Below, piece by piece: positions 14,411-25,892 of a stretch of 64,000 nt of DNA. The notes beneath the pieces were generated by a model that saw nothing but the letters and a program-made list of their open reading frames with translations, searched no databases and was not told where the DNA came from. The first letter of the stretch is position 1; each line of letters begins with the position of its first letter. Source of the DNA: Volvariella volvacea V23 (taxonomy: Eukaryota > Basidiomycota > Agaricomycetes > Agaricales > Pluteaceae); the NCBI GenBank assembly GCA_000349905.1, contig KB722767.1, forward strand, positions 177,499-241,498, in the 5' to 3' direction. The translations under genes and the position numbers were made by a program.

Positions 14411-14417
14411 GATCTCT
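14411..14417 (+). promoter_or_regulatory. TATA-like box of the terpene synthase
   Basis: 'TATAAAT' lies about 90 bp upstream of the ATG at 14506, a usual spacing in this window's TATA-bearing genes. Confidence 0.5.
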
Positions 14418-14505
14418 ATAAATTGAGGTCACCTCGTCTTATCTTCAGCATTTACAGGTGTACCTACACCCTCTTACTCTCGTAGAGACTTCATTCATCC
14501 CTATT

Positions 14506-15842
14506 ATGCCACAAATCGCTTATACCCTCCCAGACATTTTGACTAACTGGCCGTGGCAACGCCAGTTGAGCCCCTACTATGAAGAAGCAAAGAAGGAGTC
14601 GGAAAAATGGCTACGCTCATTTAGACCCTTCAAGCCTAGAGAACAACAGGAATTTGATTCCTGTAACCTGTGTAAGCACCCCCCTTCTGGAATTTATTTG
14701 CGTTGCCTCACTGATATGCTCACGCACTAGCACTTTTGGCCTGCTTGACATACTGCAATAGGAGTCGAGGTAAGCAGAAAGTCCTAGTTCAATGAAAATT
14801 CTGCGGATCAACGCCTCTTTTCTGTAGATTTTGTCCGAGTTGGTTGCGACTTGATGAACTTCTTCTTTGTATATGACGAGTACACGGACGTTCTTGATGC
14901 TCCAGCAGCCCAATGAATGGCAGACCTTGTTGTGGATGTTCTTCTAAACCCGGGCAAGGCACGACCAGGGGGGGAACCTGTTCTTAGTGAGATGATCAGA
15001 CAGTAAGTCAAACATGTATTTCCCGGCGGTACATTTCATGCTTACATCTGGCATGAACGCGCCAGGCTTTGGATTCGCGCACTCAGATTGATAGGATACA
15101 CCCCAAGCTCGAATGCACCCGAGCCGTTACCTTCCTGTGCTATGAACTTCATCACGGCGTTCCGTACATATGTCATGATGGTTGTTACTGAAGCTAAAGA
15201 TCGTGACGAGAAGGAAATTCGTCCTGTGGAAGATTACCTCCGGATTCGCCGGGACACATCTGGTGCTAAGCCTACATTAGCACTGCTGGAATTTGGTTTG
15301 GATCTGCCGCAGGAAGTGATCACTCGCTCCACTATTGCCAGAATGACCAGTGCCACCATCGACTTGATCGCGATTATCAATGTATGTATGTTGCTTGCTA
15401 TACGTTCCTGGTGCTGAGTGAGAAATTATAGGATATAAACTCTTATATCATGGAGTTTGTCCGCGGAATAGATGGACATAACATTGTGACGGCAGTAATC
15501 CACGAGCACAACCTGACTATCGATGAGTCGATGGACTACCTCAAGGTCTATGCACAAAAGGTTGTCAAAGAATTCCTTACTGCCAGGGCAGCATTGCCTT
15601 TGTTCGACGAAGATACGAATAAACTGACAGAGAGCGTTTCCATTCGAGACCGTGTCCGGATCTATATCGATGGTCTTGGAAATTGGGTTAGAGGTAATGA
15701 TGTATGGAGCTTTGAGTCTAAAAGGTACTACAAAGACGAAGGGGCTGCTATTATGAAAAGTAGAAGAGTGATCATTCGAGAAGGGAGGAATTCTCTGCCG
15801 GGTTTTGTCAAGGATAGTAAGGCAATACGGATTTGTATTTGA
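14506..15842 (+). pseudogene. Sesquiterpene synthase with an in-frame stop codon
   Basis: Class I terpene cyclase of the fungal sesquiterpene synthase family, which converts farnesyl diphosphate to sesquiterpene hydrocarbons. Exons 14506-14671, 14731-14769, 14828-15002, 15066-15381 and 15432-15842 join cleanly. The aspartate-rich metal motif appears as 'DEYTD' in 'FFFVYDEYTDVLDAP'. The second metal site 'NDINSYIME' (NDxxSxxxE) forms exactly across the intron at 15381/15432. 'RRDTSGAKP', 'GLGNWVRGNDVWSFES' and the C-terminal 'RYY' (RY pair) are also present. However, codon 14914-14916 is TGA, 11 codons after the first metal motif, where the frame on both sides stays conserved and a Trp (TGG) would fit. 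No intron with usable borders removes it. Either this is a recent nonsense allele, a base-call error, or the stop is bypassed. All other catalytic motifs are intact, so decay is very young if real. Confidence 0.85.
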
Positions 15843-16542
15843 ATACGGCTAGTCATTTCACAGGCTTCAAGCTAATGACAAATATACCACCAGCATTACG
15901 AGCCGTATCTATTCGACCACTAAATCTACCTTGGGTTGAATGGTATGTCAAGCGAGAAAAAAATCTGGAAAGTGATACGACGATGTTCATACGATGGACA
16001 TTGCTTGAATGTCTAATGCGATCAATCGCGCCTCTGATACTTCGGTATTACCCGACATTTCTCACTCACACGGAGTGATTTAACACCCCATCAACACGGC
16101 ATGACTGATATCCCTTCAACACAGAAAGAAATAGACAAATGGCTAGGTAGCCTCCCAAAAGGCGACGCCCAAGACATCTTTAAGAATTACGAACAGGCGA
16201 GCAAGTCGGACACTCAGCAACACATCAAGAATCTGCTTATCAAGATTATTGCTATTGTTCAGAATCACCACCCTCCCCAATCTCTCATAAATTTGTTGTA
16301 CTCTAATGGGGTGATTGACTCTTTTTCTCTGCGCCAATTCCCAGGTCGCGTTATATCCCAGCGGCAAGATTTATTAACCCAACCATTATCAGAATATCTC
16401 GTCCAAATTTATAGTTGCGGTATGTCCAATCCCAATTTACATAGGAACTAATATTGCTGCGCACTCTCTGCTGAAAAGAACCAACTCTTCTCTCTCAAGC
16501 CCAGTAAGTCAATACATTCCAGTATTCAGCAATGAAAAATGA
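15843..16542 (+). other. Short ORFs between terpene synthase and P-loop gene
   Basis: An open frame at 16101-16451 ('MTDIPSTQKEIDKWLGSLP...', 116 aa, hydrophilic helical) may be a 5' exon of the following NTPase gene or a separate small gene. Its donor phase (about 16420) does not join neatly to the exon starting near 16543, so I leave it apart. 15863-16078 is open but unrecognised. Confidence 0.3.
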
Positions 16543-19159
16543 ATGTCCACTCCCAGGATAGACATCCAAGCAAAACGCCAACGGCTCGAGGAAAGCTTCG
16601 AAATGACATATCATGGCGATGCGCACACAAATCTCCAAGGCGCTCTGAAGATTTATGATCAATTACTCAGATCATCTGACACATACTTTGGACGCATTAT
16701 TCCCATCTTCCAATCCAGTGCCACTGGAAAGTCACGTATGATGAAGGAACTCTCCAAATTGGTTTGTGTTGATCTTGAAGTATTTCCAGATCGTGGGGCT
16801 TACTTTCTACCCCAGGAGCCTACCCTCACTATATGCTTCCGCGAAGATGATACCCTACAATCCGGTTGGCCTCCTCAAGACGTCCACGCATACAATTTCT
16901 TCAAGGCAAGAAGACTAAATTACACTTTTATGGTTTGTGGAGTTGTACATCTAAGGTTCACTAATTCAACCCCCCATTCTAGGGCGAAGAGCTGGCCGCC
17001 GTTTTCCTTGCTGCCCTAGTATCACAAATTTATGATGAAATTACACGGTCAAATCACACCACCCCATGGTGTCTCAGCGATTTTCAGTCTTTGTGGGCTC
17101 AAGGATCGCAACGGGAAAACTTCTTTGCAGCTGTCATAGGCCGAGCTGAGGGACGCCTGAAGGACCTGTACGATGAGCTCAAGAGACAACGAGAGGCTCA
17201 CCTGGTACGTGTTATGACGCTATGACATTAGTAGGGATGGGCGGTTTACACAGACACCAGACAAAGACTCCAAGCCCAGACGAATTTAGATCTCATATTG
17301 GATGGTTTGCCTGGCTCTACGAGCACATTTGCCTCGAACCCTATGAACAACTCGCTTCCGTTCTAAAGGGTTTAAACTTCCACAGGTTCTTCATTGCATT
17401 TGACGATTGCGCAAGCCTTGGTGTCGCACACCGCTCTCAACCAGAGGAGTATATGACGCTTCTTGCACTACAAAGGATTCTGCAACAGACAAGAGAAAAC
17501 GAATCTAACATCCAGTTCTGGTATTTCTTTTTGGACACCACTCCAATCTTCTCCATGCGCTTCCCCAAGGGCCCATTACCGACTTCGTTCCGCTTGCGTG
17601 AACCGATGTCCCTACTTCCACCCTGGCTATACTTGGGCTTCAATCAAGTCGTTATGAAATCTTACCCAATGCCGCTCCCTTCTACAGCTAGGGAAGCGCT
17701 ATTGCTGCGCAGTCTCGCTCAATTTGGTAGACCAGTGGATTCATTCTGTTGCAAGATTAATTTGGCTTCTTATTCTCCATTCTAGTACTGGGCTACTCTT
17801 GACAGCGATTTGGTATCAACAGCATGTCGCAAGCTTTTCGCTGGCCACGACTTTTATCCAGCTGATATTAACAACGTCCTTGCTGCATTTTCTTATCGCA
17901 TTCATATCGAACTTGGAACGGATGAAGAATCTCAAAAGATTGCTGCCACCGCTGTCAGTCACCACATGCGTATACTCACAGGGGTTGCCTTGGACAACAA
18001 GCTAATAACAGAAGCGCCTCCGGAACCCATCTTGTCCATCGCCGCCGCTCATTCACTTACTCAGAACGGCTGGGACACATACATGACCGCATTCAAAACG
18101 TTCGTCCACAAAATAGTTGAAAATGGTGTTGCTATAGAACAGGGGGAGCAAGGGGAGTTGATCGTCACTCTGCTCTTGACTGCGGCAAGAGACAAGGCCT
18201 TGGTCGATCGACCCCTCCACCCGCCCGGGTCCAGGGAGGGCTTCGTTATAGAAAATTTCGAGAGGGACTCCCAACGTGTGCGGCCAGTGAAGCTTATAGA
18301 CGTTCTCAAGGGCCTCATCGGAAATCGCGTCGGAAATACTTTTGACAGATTGGTGAGATTCGCCAGCGACAGATGGACGAATTACGTTTGCTGCATACAA
18401 CTCGACTACCAGCTCACCACCATACCCCTCCGGTTGTTGGTGCTTGGTTGGAAGCTCGGGGCTATGTTCCGGTGTCACAGGCTTCAACCCGTCATCGATG
18501 GGTTCGTTGTCACTTATTCCGGCGATTTGGGCCAGTCGTTTGACCCATTTAAACTTGGATATGTAGCGTGGCATGCTACTCTCAGGGAAGATGCAGCAAC
18601 GCCACAGCTCTTTCATGAATTGACAGGCCCTTACATCGAATACAACATCGGGGAGAACAATATGACCACAAAAATGTTGGAGAAGAAAGAGCATCTAGTT
18701 ATTCTGATTGATTTCGGGGCCCCACGAAGATTCTCAGATAAACACGAGGAGGAAGAAATGGCGGAGGCAGATTCAGGTACTACAAGCACCCACTTGCCAA
18801 CATTCGCCGTAGGCGATCACATTTGCTATAGATACAGAAAAGCCTCCATAGCAAACCAATCGGAGCAGGGAAAAACGTCTCTACCACTGGAGACGGACAT
18901 TCGCCGTCAATTTTATGCAGCGAATCAGGAGGACGAGACTGAACGACATGCCCTATGGATTCGGGGTTACGACCAGACGACGTATCCAGCCTTTGAGACT
19001 GCCTATCCGTCGTTTGACGCTCTCGTTCACTGGAATAGGTCCATTTGTAATGCAGATTTTGGAAAATATGGGCAGAGCTTTGCGCAGAGTCGGGATATCG
19101 TGACTTGGTGCGGGCCTGGTGTGGCATCTTCTGGCGGTGCGGCTTCACAGCAAGTGTAA
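16543..19159 (+). CDS. Degenerate P-loop NTPase of a large Agaricomycete family
   Basis: Multi-exon gene ending at a TAA at 19157-19159. The N-terminal half has a Walker A-like loop 'IFQSSATGKSRMMKEL' (about 16710-16755) and a Walker B-like 'FFIAFDDCASL' (about 17390-17420). Downstream a helical region spans 17830-18350. A C-terminal domain around 18340-18700 carries 'VRFASDRWTNYVC', 'QPVIDGFVVTYSGDLGQSFD' and 'YVAWHATLRED'. One intron probably uses a GC donor (16906, 'AAG|GCAAGA') with acceptor before 16983; another ends at 'CACCAG' before about 17263. From memory, such proteins are abundant and repeated in mushroom-forming fungi and resemble Crinkler-type NTPase-plus-nuclease architectures. 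That link is inference. The usual GxxGxGKS glycines are partly replaced, so ATPase activity is uncertain. Confidence 0.65.
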
Positions 19160-20513
19160 ATAGGGGTGACGTTTGGTAGTAGTGACTCGTTTTGTAATAG
19201 CAAGTAGCCACAAAGAAGACCTTGACGGCGAACAACTTGAAGCACCCCCCTCCCCCCCGATTATGCGGAGCTTCGCCTCGAATCGAGACAACGAAGCGTG
19301 AGCTTATACCGTCCCACTTGCATCATAACCACACCTCACAAATGCACCTCAACGTTTTCATAATCACGAAAGAAATAAGAATAAGAAGTAAATGTGGTCC
19401 ACGACCAGCACTATAGACCTATGAAAAAAAATCATCAAAAGACCGATAACCGTAAGTATCACTACTGCAAGTCAACCAGCAGGAGCTCGAGGGATAAGAG
19501 GAGTCAGAAAAACACCCGCTAATTCCACCTATATAGTGATTAGTACTACGGCCAGATCACCAGATCACCATATCAACAAGCAAAGAAGAGGGAAAAAAAG
19601 CAAAAATGTAGGCGTGGAATCAAAGTTTGGTATAAAAATCAAGGGTCGAGGGCGGGGTTGAGGTTATAACTGTATAGTGAGGTCAATGAGTCGGCATAAA
19701 AGGAGGCGATAAATGATAAATAAGAAATAAGAGGGGAATAATAAAACATACACCGGCAACCAAGAATCAAGGTATAAAAACCACGACGATAGTATTTTTT
19801 CTTGATATAGGGTAAAGAAAGATACTGGAGTAAGAGGAAGAGGGCGAGGAAGAGGAAGAGGAGAGGAAACCACTACGAGGTATCAACCATGGCCTCTAAA
19901 TCTCCAGTTAGAGCCCATGGGAGGAGGGAGGTGGAGAGATGGAGTTCAGGTGTAGTTGGCTAGCCAAGTTATACAGGTATATAAATGGGAATCACGAGAC
20001 CAGAAAGAGATGGAGAGGGTAAGAGTGAGGTGAGGTTGTCGGAAGGTAAGGACAGACGTGTGGTCAAACAAGATGGACAACCGCGTATGATAAGGAGGTG
20101 GTGACAGTAGGCGTCACAGTAGTAGCACATAGGGAATCAGGAATAGGGAAGAAGTCCCCCCACGGGGTACCTGACTGTATGATGGTGGGGAGGGGGATGA
20201 GTGGACGAGAAATAGAGACAAGAAAAATGGATGAATGGCAGACGCGGCCGTTACAGTAAGCGGCTAAAGGAGAGTGTACACGAGTTGGCAAAGTATAAAC
20301 AAAGGAGGGAAGAAGAGTTGGCGTGACGAGTAAATGGGGCAAGCACAATGAACAAATGCAGCCGGCGCAGAGTATACCGAGGTATGAACTGAGATGGAGG
20401 GAAATCGCGACAGCGTTGGGGAGGAGAGTAGGAGGGAGGGAGAGGACGAACAAGAGACAAGCCCATACCATATGACCGACAACAAAACGAATTACACCAT
20501 ATACCCATCATCC
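19160..20513. other. Intergenic, with strand-biased purine-rich tract
   Basis: From about 19560 to 20470 the plus strand is strongly purine-rich (for instance 'GAGGAAGAGGAAGAGGAGAGG' type runs near 19840-19870). It lies immediately downstream of the membrane-protein gene ending at 20514 on the minus strand, so it is most likely that gene's pyrimidine-rich 3' UTR/flank. Open frames here are low-complexity shadows. Confidence 0.45.
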
Positions 20514-22731
20514 TCAAACTCCAACCGCTCCCTTATACCCACTCTCCTCATCGCCCTTCCCCGTCCCGCTCCCCGCTCCCTCCTGCTCCTGCTGCTCATA
20601 CAATATCCTCATCCCATTCCCACTAGCAACAGGCGACGGATAGCTTATTGGTGCACTAATCGTCCCAAACTTGCTCAGCCGCTCTCTCTCCTTCTCCGCC
20701 CGCTTCTTCTTCTTCCCCTGTGCCAAGTTCAAGGGCGACGTGATCCCGCTGATCAACCCTCCGACTACACCCGAGCTCCTGGGCGATGCAGTCCCGTTGT
20801 TATCCGTGCTACCGCTCCTGCCAAGAATGGAGTTGGACCGCGAGGGCGGGTTGGGGCTTGTAGACCCTCGTTTGCGCTGCTCAGCGTATGCGCGGAGCAT
20901 GTCGTCTGGGGACATTGTGCTAGCAGGGGTGGCCATGGGCTGCATAGTCATAGTTGACATGACAGGGCTCATGGTGAGTGTCGTCGGTGAAGCAACCGTA
21001 GCTGTGGTGGCAGTAGCCGTGGTAACGTTCGTATCAATCTCGTAGACAGAGTCAAAGGCAGAGATGTTGGACATCGAACCGTTGCTGTTGTTGGTCATGC
21101 CGCCGGAGACGGTGCGTGGGAGAGAGGGGTAGGAGGGCGAGCGGGGCTGTCTGTGGTGCGCTGGTGCAGGGGCGGGAGTTGGTGGGACGTCAAAGAGGAA
21201 TTCGGAGTCGATGGGTGAGTCGGTGGTGGTTGTGCGAATCACTATTTCGAAGGGAGGTCAATATATGCGCATCAAATTGGTGAAAAAGGGGGGAATTGGA
21301 TACAAGTGGTGGGGATGGAAGACTTACTGCTTAGAGCTGGCATCATATCAGCGTATCCATCGCGACCTCCATGTACACCCTCTTCACTCCTTCTGGGCAA
21401 GCTGGTGGTGCTGGCAGCAGCGGCCAACTTCGATCTGATATCCTCCGCGGTCAAAGGAACTGGGCCAGCGGTTTGAGTAGGAGACATGATTCCAGGGGTG
21501 TCAACTCCGTCGTCGCTAGAGGCCCTAGGAGCTTCAGTGATGTCGGTAGTAGTAATCGTGGGATTCTTCTTGTGCGTGAGGGAAGTAGTCGAGGCAGCGG
21601 CCGCAGCGACAGTTGAAGCTGCATTGTCCGGAAGGGGAGGAACGAATCCGGTGTGGAAAGCTCTACTGACACCAGCCGATTTTCGGGAGTCCAAACTTGG
21701 CCGGGGGGCGTCTGCGAATGAAACCCTGGATATCCTGGTACCTTCGGCGAATGACACGCGGGATTGCCGTTCTGCTTGAGCACCAAAACCTACACCACTG
21801 CCAACTGGATTCCGTAAACCAACACCGGGACGCATTTGAGACATGGGGCGAGTGAATCGGGATTCGGGGATTGAGGCTCCATCATCTCCTTCAACGGCGC
21901 CAGCAGTAGACACGGGGCGAATTCCTCCACCAAAGGAGAAGGACGAAGCGCGGTTGGTGAGATTGCCGGACGAGCTGACTGCGATACTGTTCCGGATAGC
22001 TGCGGTAGCTCCAGCAGCCGAGATAGACTTCCAATCAGCGGAGATAGTGCTCATCCTCTTATCTACAGCCTCGCTCCATCTCTTCCTATCCTTCTTGCCC
22101 TTCTTCCTCATGTATTTGAGGTATCCGAATCCAAGGAGACCCAAGAACAATAAAGGAACCAAAACGCCAGCTGCAATCTTCCCGGAACTGCTTCCCTTAT
22201 CATCGGAAGGGAAGTTGTTGACCACAGACCATCCGACGTCGTGCTGTGACAAGTCTGCGCTGGGTGGGGTACCCGATTCGGGTTCGGTATATGTCGCGGT
22301 GAAGACTGGACCGGCACTGAGTTCGTTCATGAATGGAGGCATGCCGGTTGGGATCATCGTGAGCTGTAAGCCTTGAGATGCAGTTGCATTCCACCATCGA
22401 GGGTAGAGCTCGGTCTCGAAATAACCAAGTTTGAAATTGATGGCTTGCCAGGCATAGATGCGGGAATGCGAGGCTCCCGGGGCTTGGAGGTATAGATCAA
22501 TGCTGTCGGTGTCGAGACAATTGGTGTTCCAAGTGATGTTGAGGGGTTGGAGTGAGTCAATAGTTTGACCGTTGGTCGGGCTTGTGAACCCTCCTGTGGG
22601 GCATTCTTTCGAGCAAACACAAAATGAACCGACCAAAAGAGATGAAAACAGGAAAGCAACTCACCAGTGTGATCAACAGCACGTTTGTGGAGCTGCTTGT
22701 GCTTGTGAACGTGAACTTCAGTAATGCCCAT
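20514..22731 (-). CDS. Single-pass membrane protein with Ig-like (Kre9/Knh-type) ectodomain
   Basis: Three exons. The first is short, from the ATG at 22731 ('MGITEVHVHKHKQLHKRAVDHTG'), with the intron donor near 22665 and acceptor near 22591. The second runs to about 21330, and the last from about 21240 to the TGA at 20514. The ectodomain (about residues 20-150) opens with 'FTSPTNGQTIDSLQPLNITW' and contains 'IDLYLQAPG', the layout of fungal Ser/Thr-rich Kre9/Knh1-like Ig domains. One membrane helix, 'IAAGVLVPLLFLGLLGFGYL', is followed by a basic stop-transfer 'KYMRKKGKKDRKR'. The cytoplasmic tail of about 500 residues is Ser/Thr/Ala/Pro-rich and probably disordered. No signal peptide is seen at the N terminus, which is odd for the topology, so a start further upstream or an unconventional insertion is possible. 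Substrate and partners are unknown. Confidence 0.75.
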
Positions 22732-23479
22732 GATTTTTTGCTCTTTTTCGCTTATGTGCTAGACTCCTGACGAGAAATTCTAGGAGAGGTGCGTAAAAGG
22801 AGTGAGGCCTCTAAGGCAAGAGGAATAGAGAGGGAGAGTGGGGCAAGAAAGGAATGGCAACTCGTCAGAGGAAAAAACAGAGCAGGGACTGTGGGCAGTG
22901 AGGACAACAGGCGAGCAATGCTGCTATCTCCGACGTTGGCTGGGAAACCAACCAGCACAAACACGCACAAATATCGTCCGTGCCTTGCAGGTAAATCCCG
23001 GAAAATATTCCCCCCAGAGCCGGTGGGGAAGATCGTCCTCGGTACAGCTACTTTACGTGACCCGAGACCGCTGCTATCGTTTTCACATTTTTTGTAGTAT
23101 GCCAAGGTAGACGACACGAGGAAACTGATATTGGCCTAACAAACGCGACTGCAACCACCCACCTTTGGGTACGAGTTCTGCATCGAACACAACTCGCTCG
23201 ATCTCAAACTCCATTCGATTCTATCAACCCATTCAGATTCCTCGAGGAAAACGTGACCCTCCACGTTGCTTGCTCGGGGTACTGCACGTCACCTTATCCA
23301 AGCAAGCAAGGCATCAAATCGTGCAATTGTGCCCGGCAAACGTTTTTTAGAGATATATTAGCCCTAGTATTGCATAATATCCCCACCTAGGAGTTGTTCT
23401 AGGGTTAATAACCTGACATGCTGTTTCGGCTTTCTCGACCACACCCCTCCCTCCCACCAGCAGTGGCAATACCTAGAAC
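22732..23479. other. Divergent intergenic region
   Basis: About 750 bp between start codons of the minus-strand membrane-protein gene and the plus-strand coiled-coil gene; likely holds both promoters. No clear TATA box or repeat. Confidence 0.4.
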
Positions 23480-25430
23480 ATGTCCAATGGCAAGGTCGAA
23501 TCCCTCCCCGCTGTAGCCTATACACACGTCAGTCATTCCATTACCGCAGGCAGCCACAAGCACACTGTCAACAAAATAACGGACAAGGAGCTCAAGTCAC
23601 TTGATGCGACAAAGGAAAGAATCGCCGAGGACTTCTCCACAGTTCTGCAGGCGCTGAAGCAATTGGAACAAAATGGGGTAGCTCATTTCATGCAGGAAGA
23701 TGTGGGGGGCATTGTATCAGAGTGGGAAGGACTTCAATCGGTGAGCATTCAGCGATTATTTGCACACTTTGGGCTTCTGTCCGGGTCTGATCCCATCGAC
23801 TGCAATCCGCTGCTGGTACAGGATTACACCTCGCTTCTGGATGAATCGCAAGAGACAATTGCTAGTACGAGTGCTCAGATACAGGGTGAGTTGCGTCCTA
23901 TTCATAGGTTTGTAGATTCATAATGCGGCGCTCTCGGAAGCCATAATTGCTATCGTCGAGGATAAGACTTACGACATACGATACAAAGGAATAGTACTTC
24001 CTCCATATACTGAGGTATAGATTCGCACCGCTTGCCTTGGGTTGAAGTGATGCAGAGATCGCATATCCAGACTTTAAAGCAGCTTTTGGGCGCTAATCAA
24101 AGTCATCGCAACCGCTTTACGCGGCTAGAAGACGACATCAATGCCTTCAAGAAGCGTATCATAACCCAGGGGCTAATCGTCGCCGATAAGGTGAAGGAGA
24201 TTGAGAGAAAGGTGAACGATCTCAGAGAAGAGTTGAAGTTTGTCCAAACTCATCTTCAGCTGATATGGTGCTCAAAATAGGCGCAGAACGTCGGCGGCCT
24301 TGTCTCGATTGGACGAGATCACTCAACTGCTTGGAGAGAGGGCAGAGCTCGAAGCTCAATCGGGGGCATTGAAAAACCTCGACACGGTGCTTCTTGGGTT
24401 GGTTGACCGTTTGAGTGCAGTCACCAACATCCACAGCATGGTATTCCTCTCTCCTTCTCCACCAGCGGAGCCGCTTAGACTCACGATTCTGTTACAGCTC
24501 GTAGAAAACGTCGATACAATGTCGACTAATCTAAGCAAGGTGTCGGCCAATGCAAGTGCGACGGTGCGTTCCTCGAACAAAACCAAACATAGGGCAAGGA
24601 CGCTGACTAGCACAGAGCTTGATGGTCGACTCCCTGATCATCTGTATTACCTTCAACTCGCTCCGCCTTGCATTTGATCAATACGCACCTAATCGATCCA
24701 CCGTTGTTGGCCAATCCAAAGTTGCCGAGCTACCGACGGAGGCACGGATAGAAACGCTGGAGGATCGGCCTCCGAGCAGTGGAAACCCCGACGAGGAACG
24801 ACGTCAGCTCCACGCTCTCAAATCGCCAACCCCTGTCACGGGCGCCGCACCTCGTCGTTTACCCACTGGCGGCGCTGCCCAACCCATTCCAGTGAGGAGA
24901 AAAGTCATGGTGCGTGGGGAGGCCGGTTCTCGACAAAGCGCGATGACGGGTGGTGCGTAGCCAATCGATGCAACTCTGTGTCTTCCTATGCTGATTTGCG
25001 GAAGGTGACCCGATCCCATCCCTCGCGCTGCTGAGCCTGGACCCGTCAAACCCAGTGGGGCCCAGCGCTCAAGCCCCTCCTGCGCCTGCACCTGCACCTG
25101 TACTCGCAGGTGAGTGTATTTATGCCGCGTTTTTTACACAAACACGGTCGTAACCTCTATCGACAGCATGCGAAACTCACTTCTTCTCTCATGCTCGTAT
25201 TGAGAGTAATCATGGTCACATCATCAATAACGCCGGTATATACAACGCCCACCATCGCTATCATTACTATTACCAATTGCAACAGTCCGCATGTCCTGTC
25301 CAACGTAATGATCATAGTGGACCGCTACTTGTCGCGTTGCATGATGATAATACAATCCCCCCGCCACTCATCTCTCCTCCTCCCATCGTTAGCACTATTA
25401 TGTATAGCTCATACGGCACTATGACCCTGC
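23480..25430 (+). CDS. Multi-exon coiled-coil protein, unrecognised
   Basis: ATG at 23480. Exons I can string together encode 'KITDKELKSLDATKERIAED' and 'QALKQLEQNGVAHF' (23480-23740), 'DYTSLLDESQETIASTSAQI' (23820-23885), a short 'IIAIVEDKTYDIRYK' piece, heptad-rich segments at 24060-24240 ('RLEDDINAFKKRI', 'EIERKVNDLREELK') and 24300-24438 ('RLDEITQLLGERAELEAQ'), then 'LVENVDTMSTNLSKVSANAS' (24500-24562), and a Pro/Ala-rich tail from 24615 through 25110. A last exon around 25170-25430 joins in phase and is His/Tyr/Pro-rich. Acidic and helical character suggests a structural or scaffold protein. I do not recognise the family. The 3' end is uncertain because the frame stays open into the next locus. 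Confidence 0.5.
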
Positions 25431-25892
25431 AGACATATTTAAATACGCTTTCTGCACATCTCCCTTCGTGTATTCATTTTCACACGCAACAGTCTTTTCG
25501 CCTTTTGCCAAGCACCAGGATGGACTTTCCTTTCTACCCAACAACCACAACCTTGCCAACGTTGACTTCAACTTTGGACTCCCAAAGGGACGCAATTTGG
25601 CTCGCAATGAGTTTTTCAAGCTACAGTACTGATAGATTCCATGCGCACGTCTCTGAAATATACTGGAACCAACAACCACTTTCTGTATACCTTCCAATCC
25701 CACAAACAAACGTAATCCTCACACTCAATCGGAGGTGCCAGTGCTTTCTTGCAAGCAACAGATGGGCGCTAAAGTCCGTGGGAGTCCATATTGAGGTCAT
25801 TAACGCAGCGTGGATACCGCGTTTCAGCCATACACCCTTCTTCCTTTTCCTTTATCATTCTCTCATCGTCGCAAAAGCCTTCTGCGTCCCTA

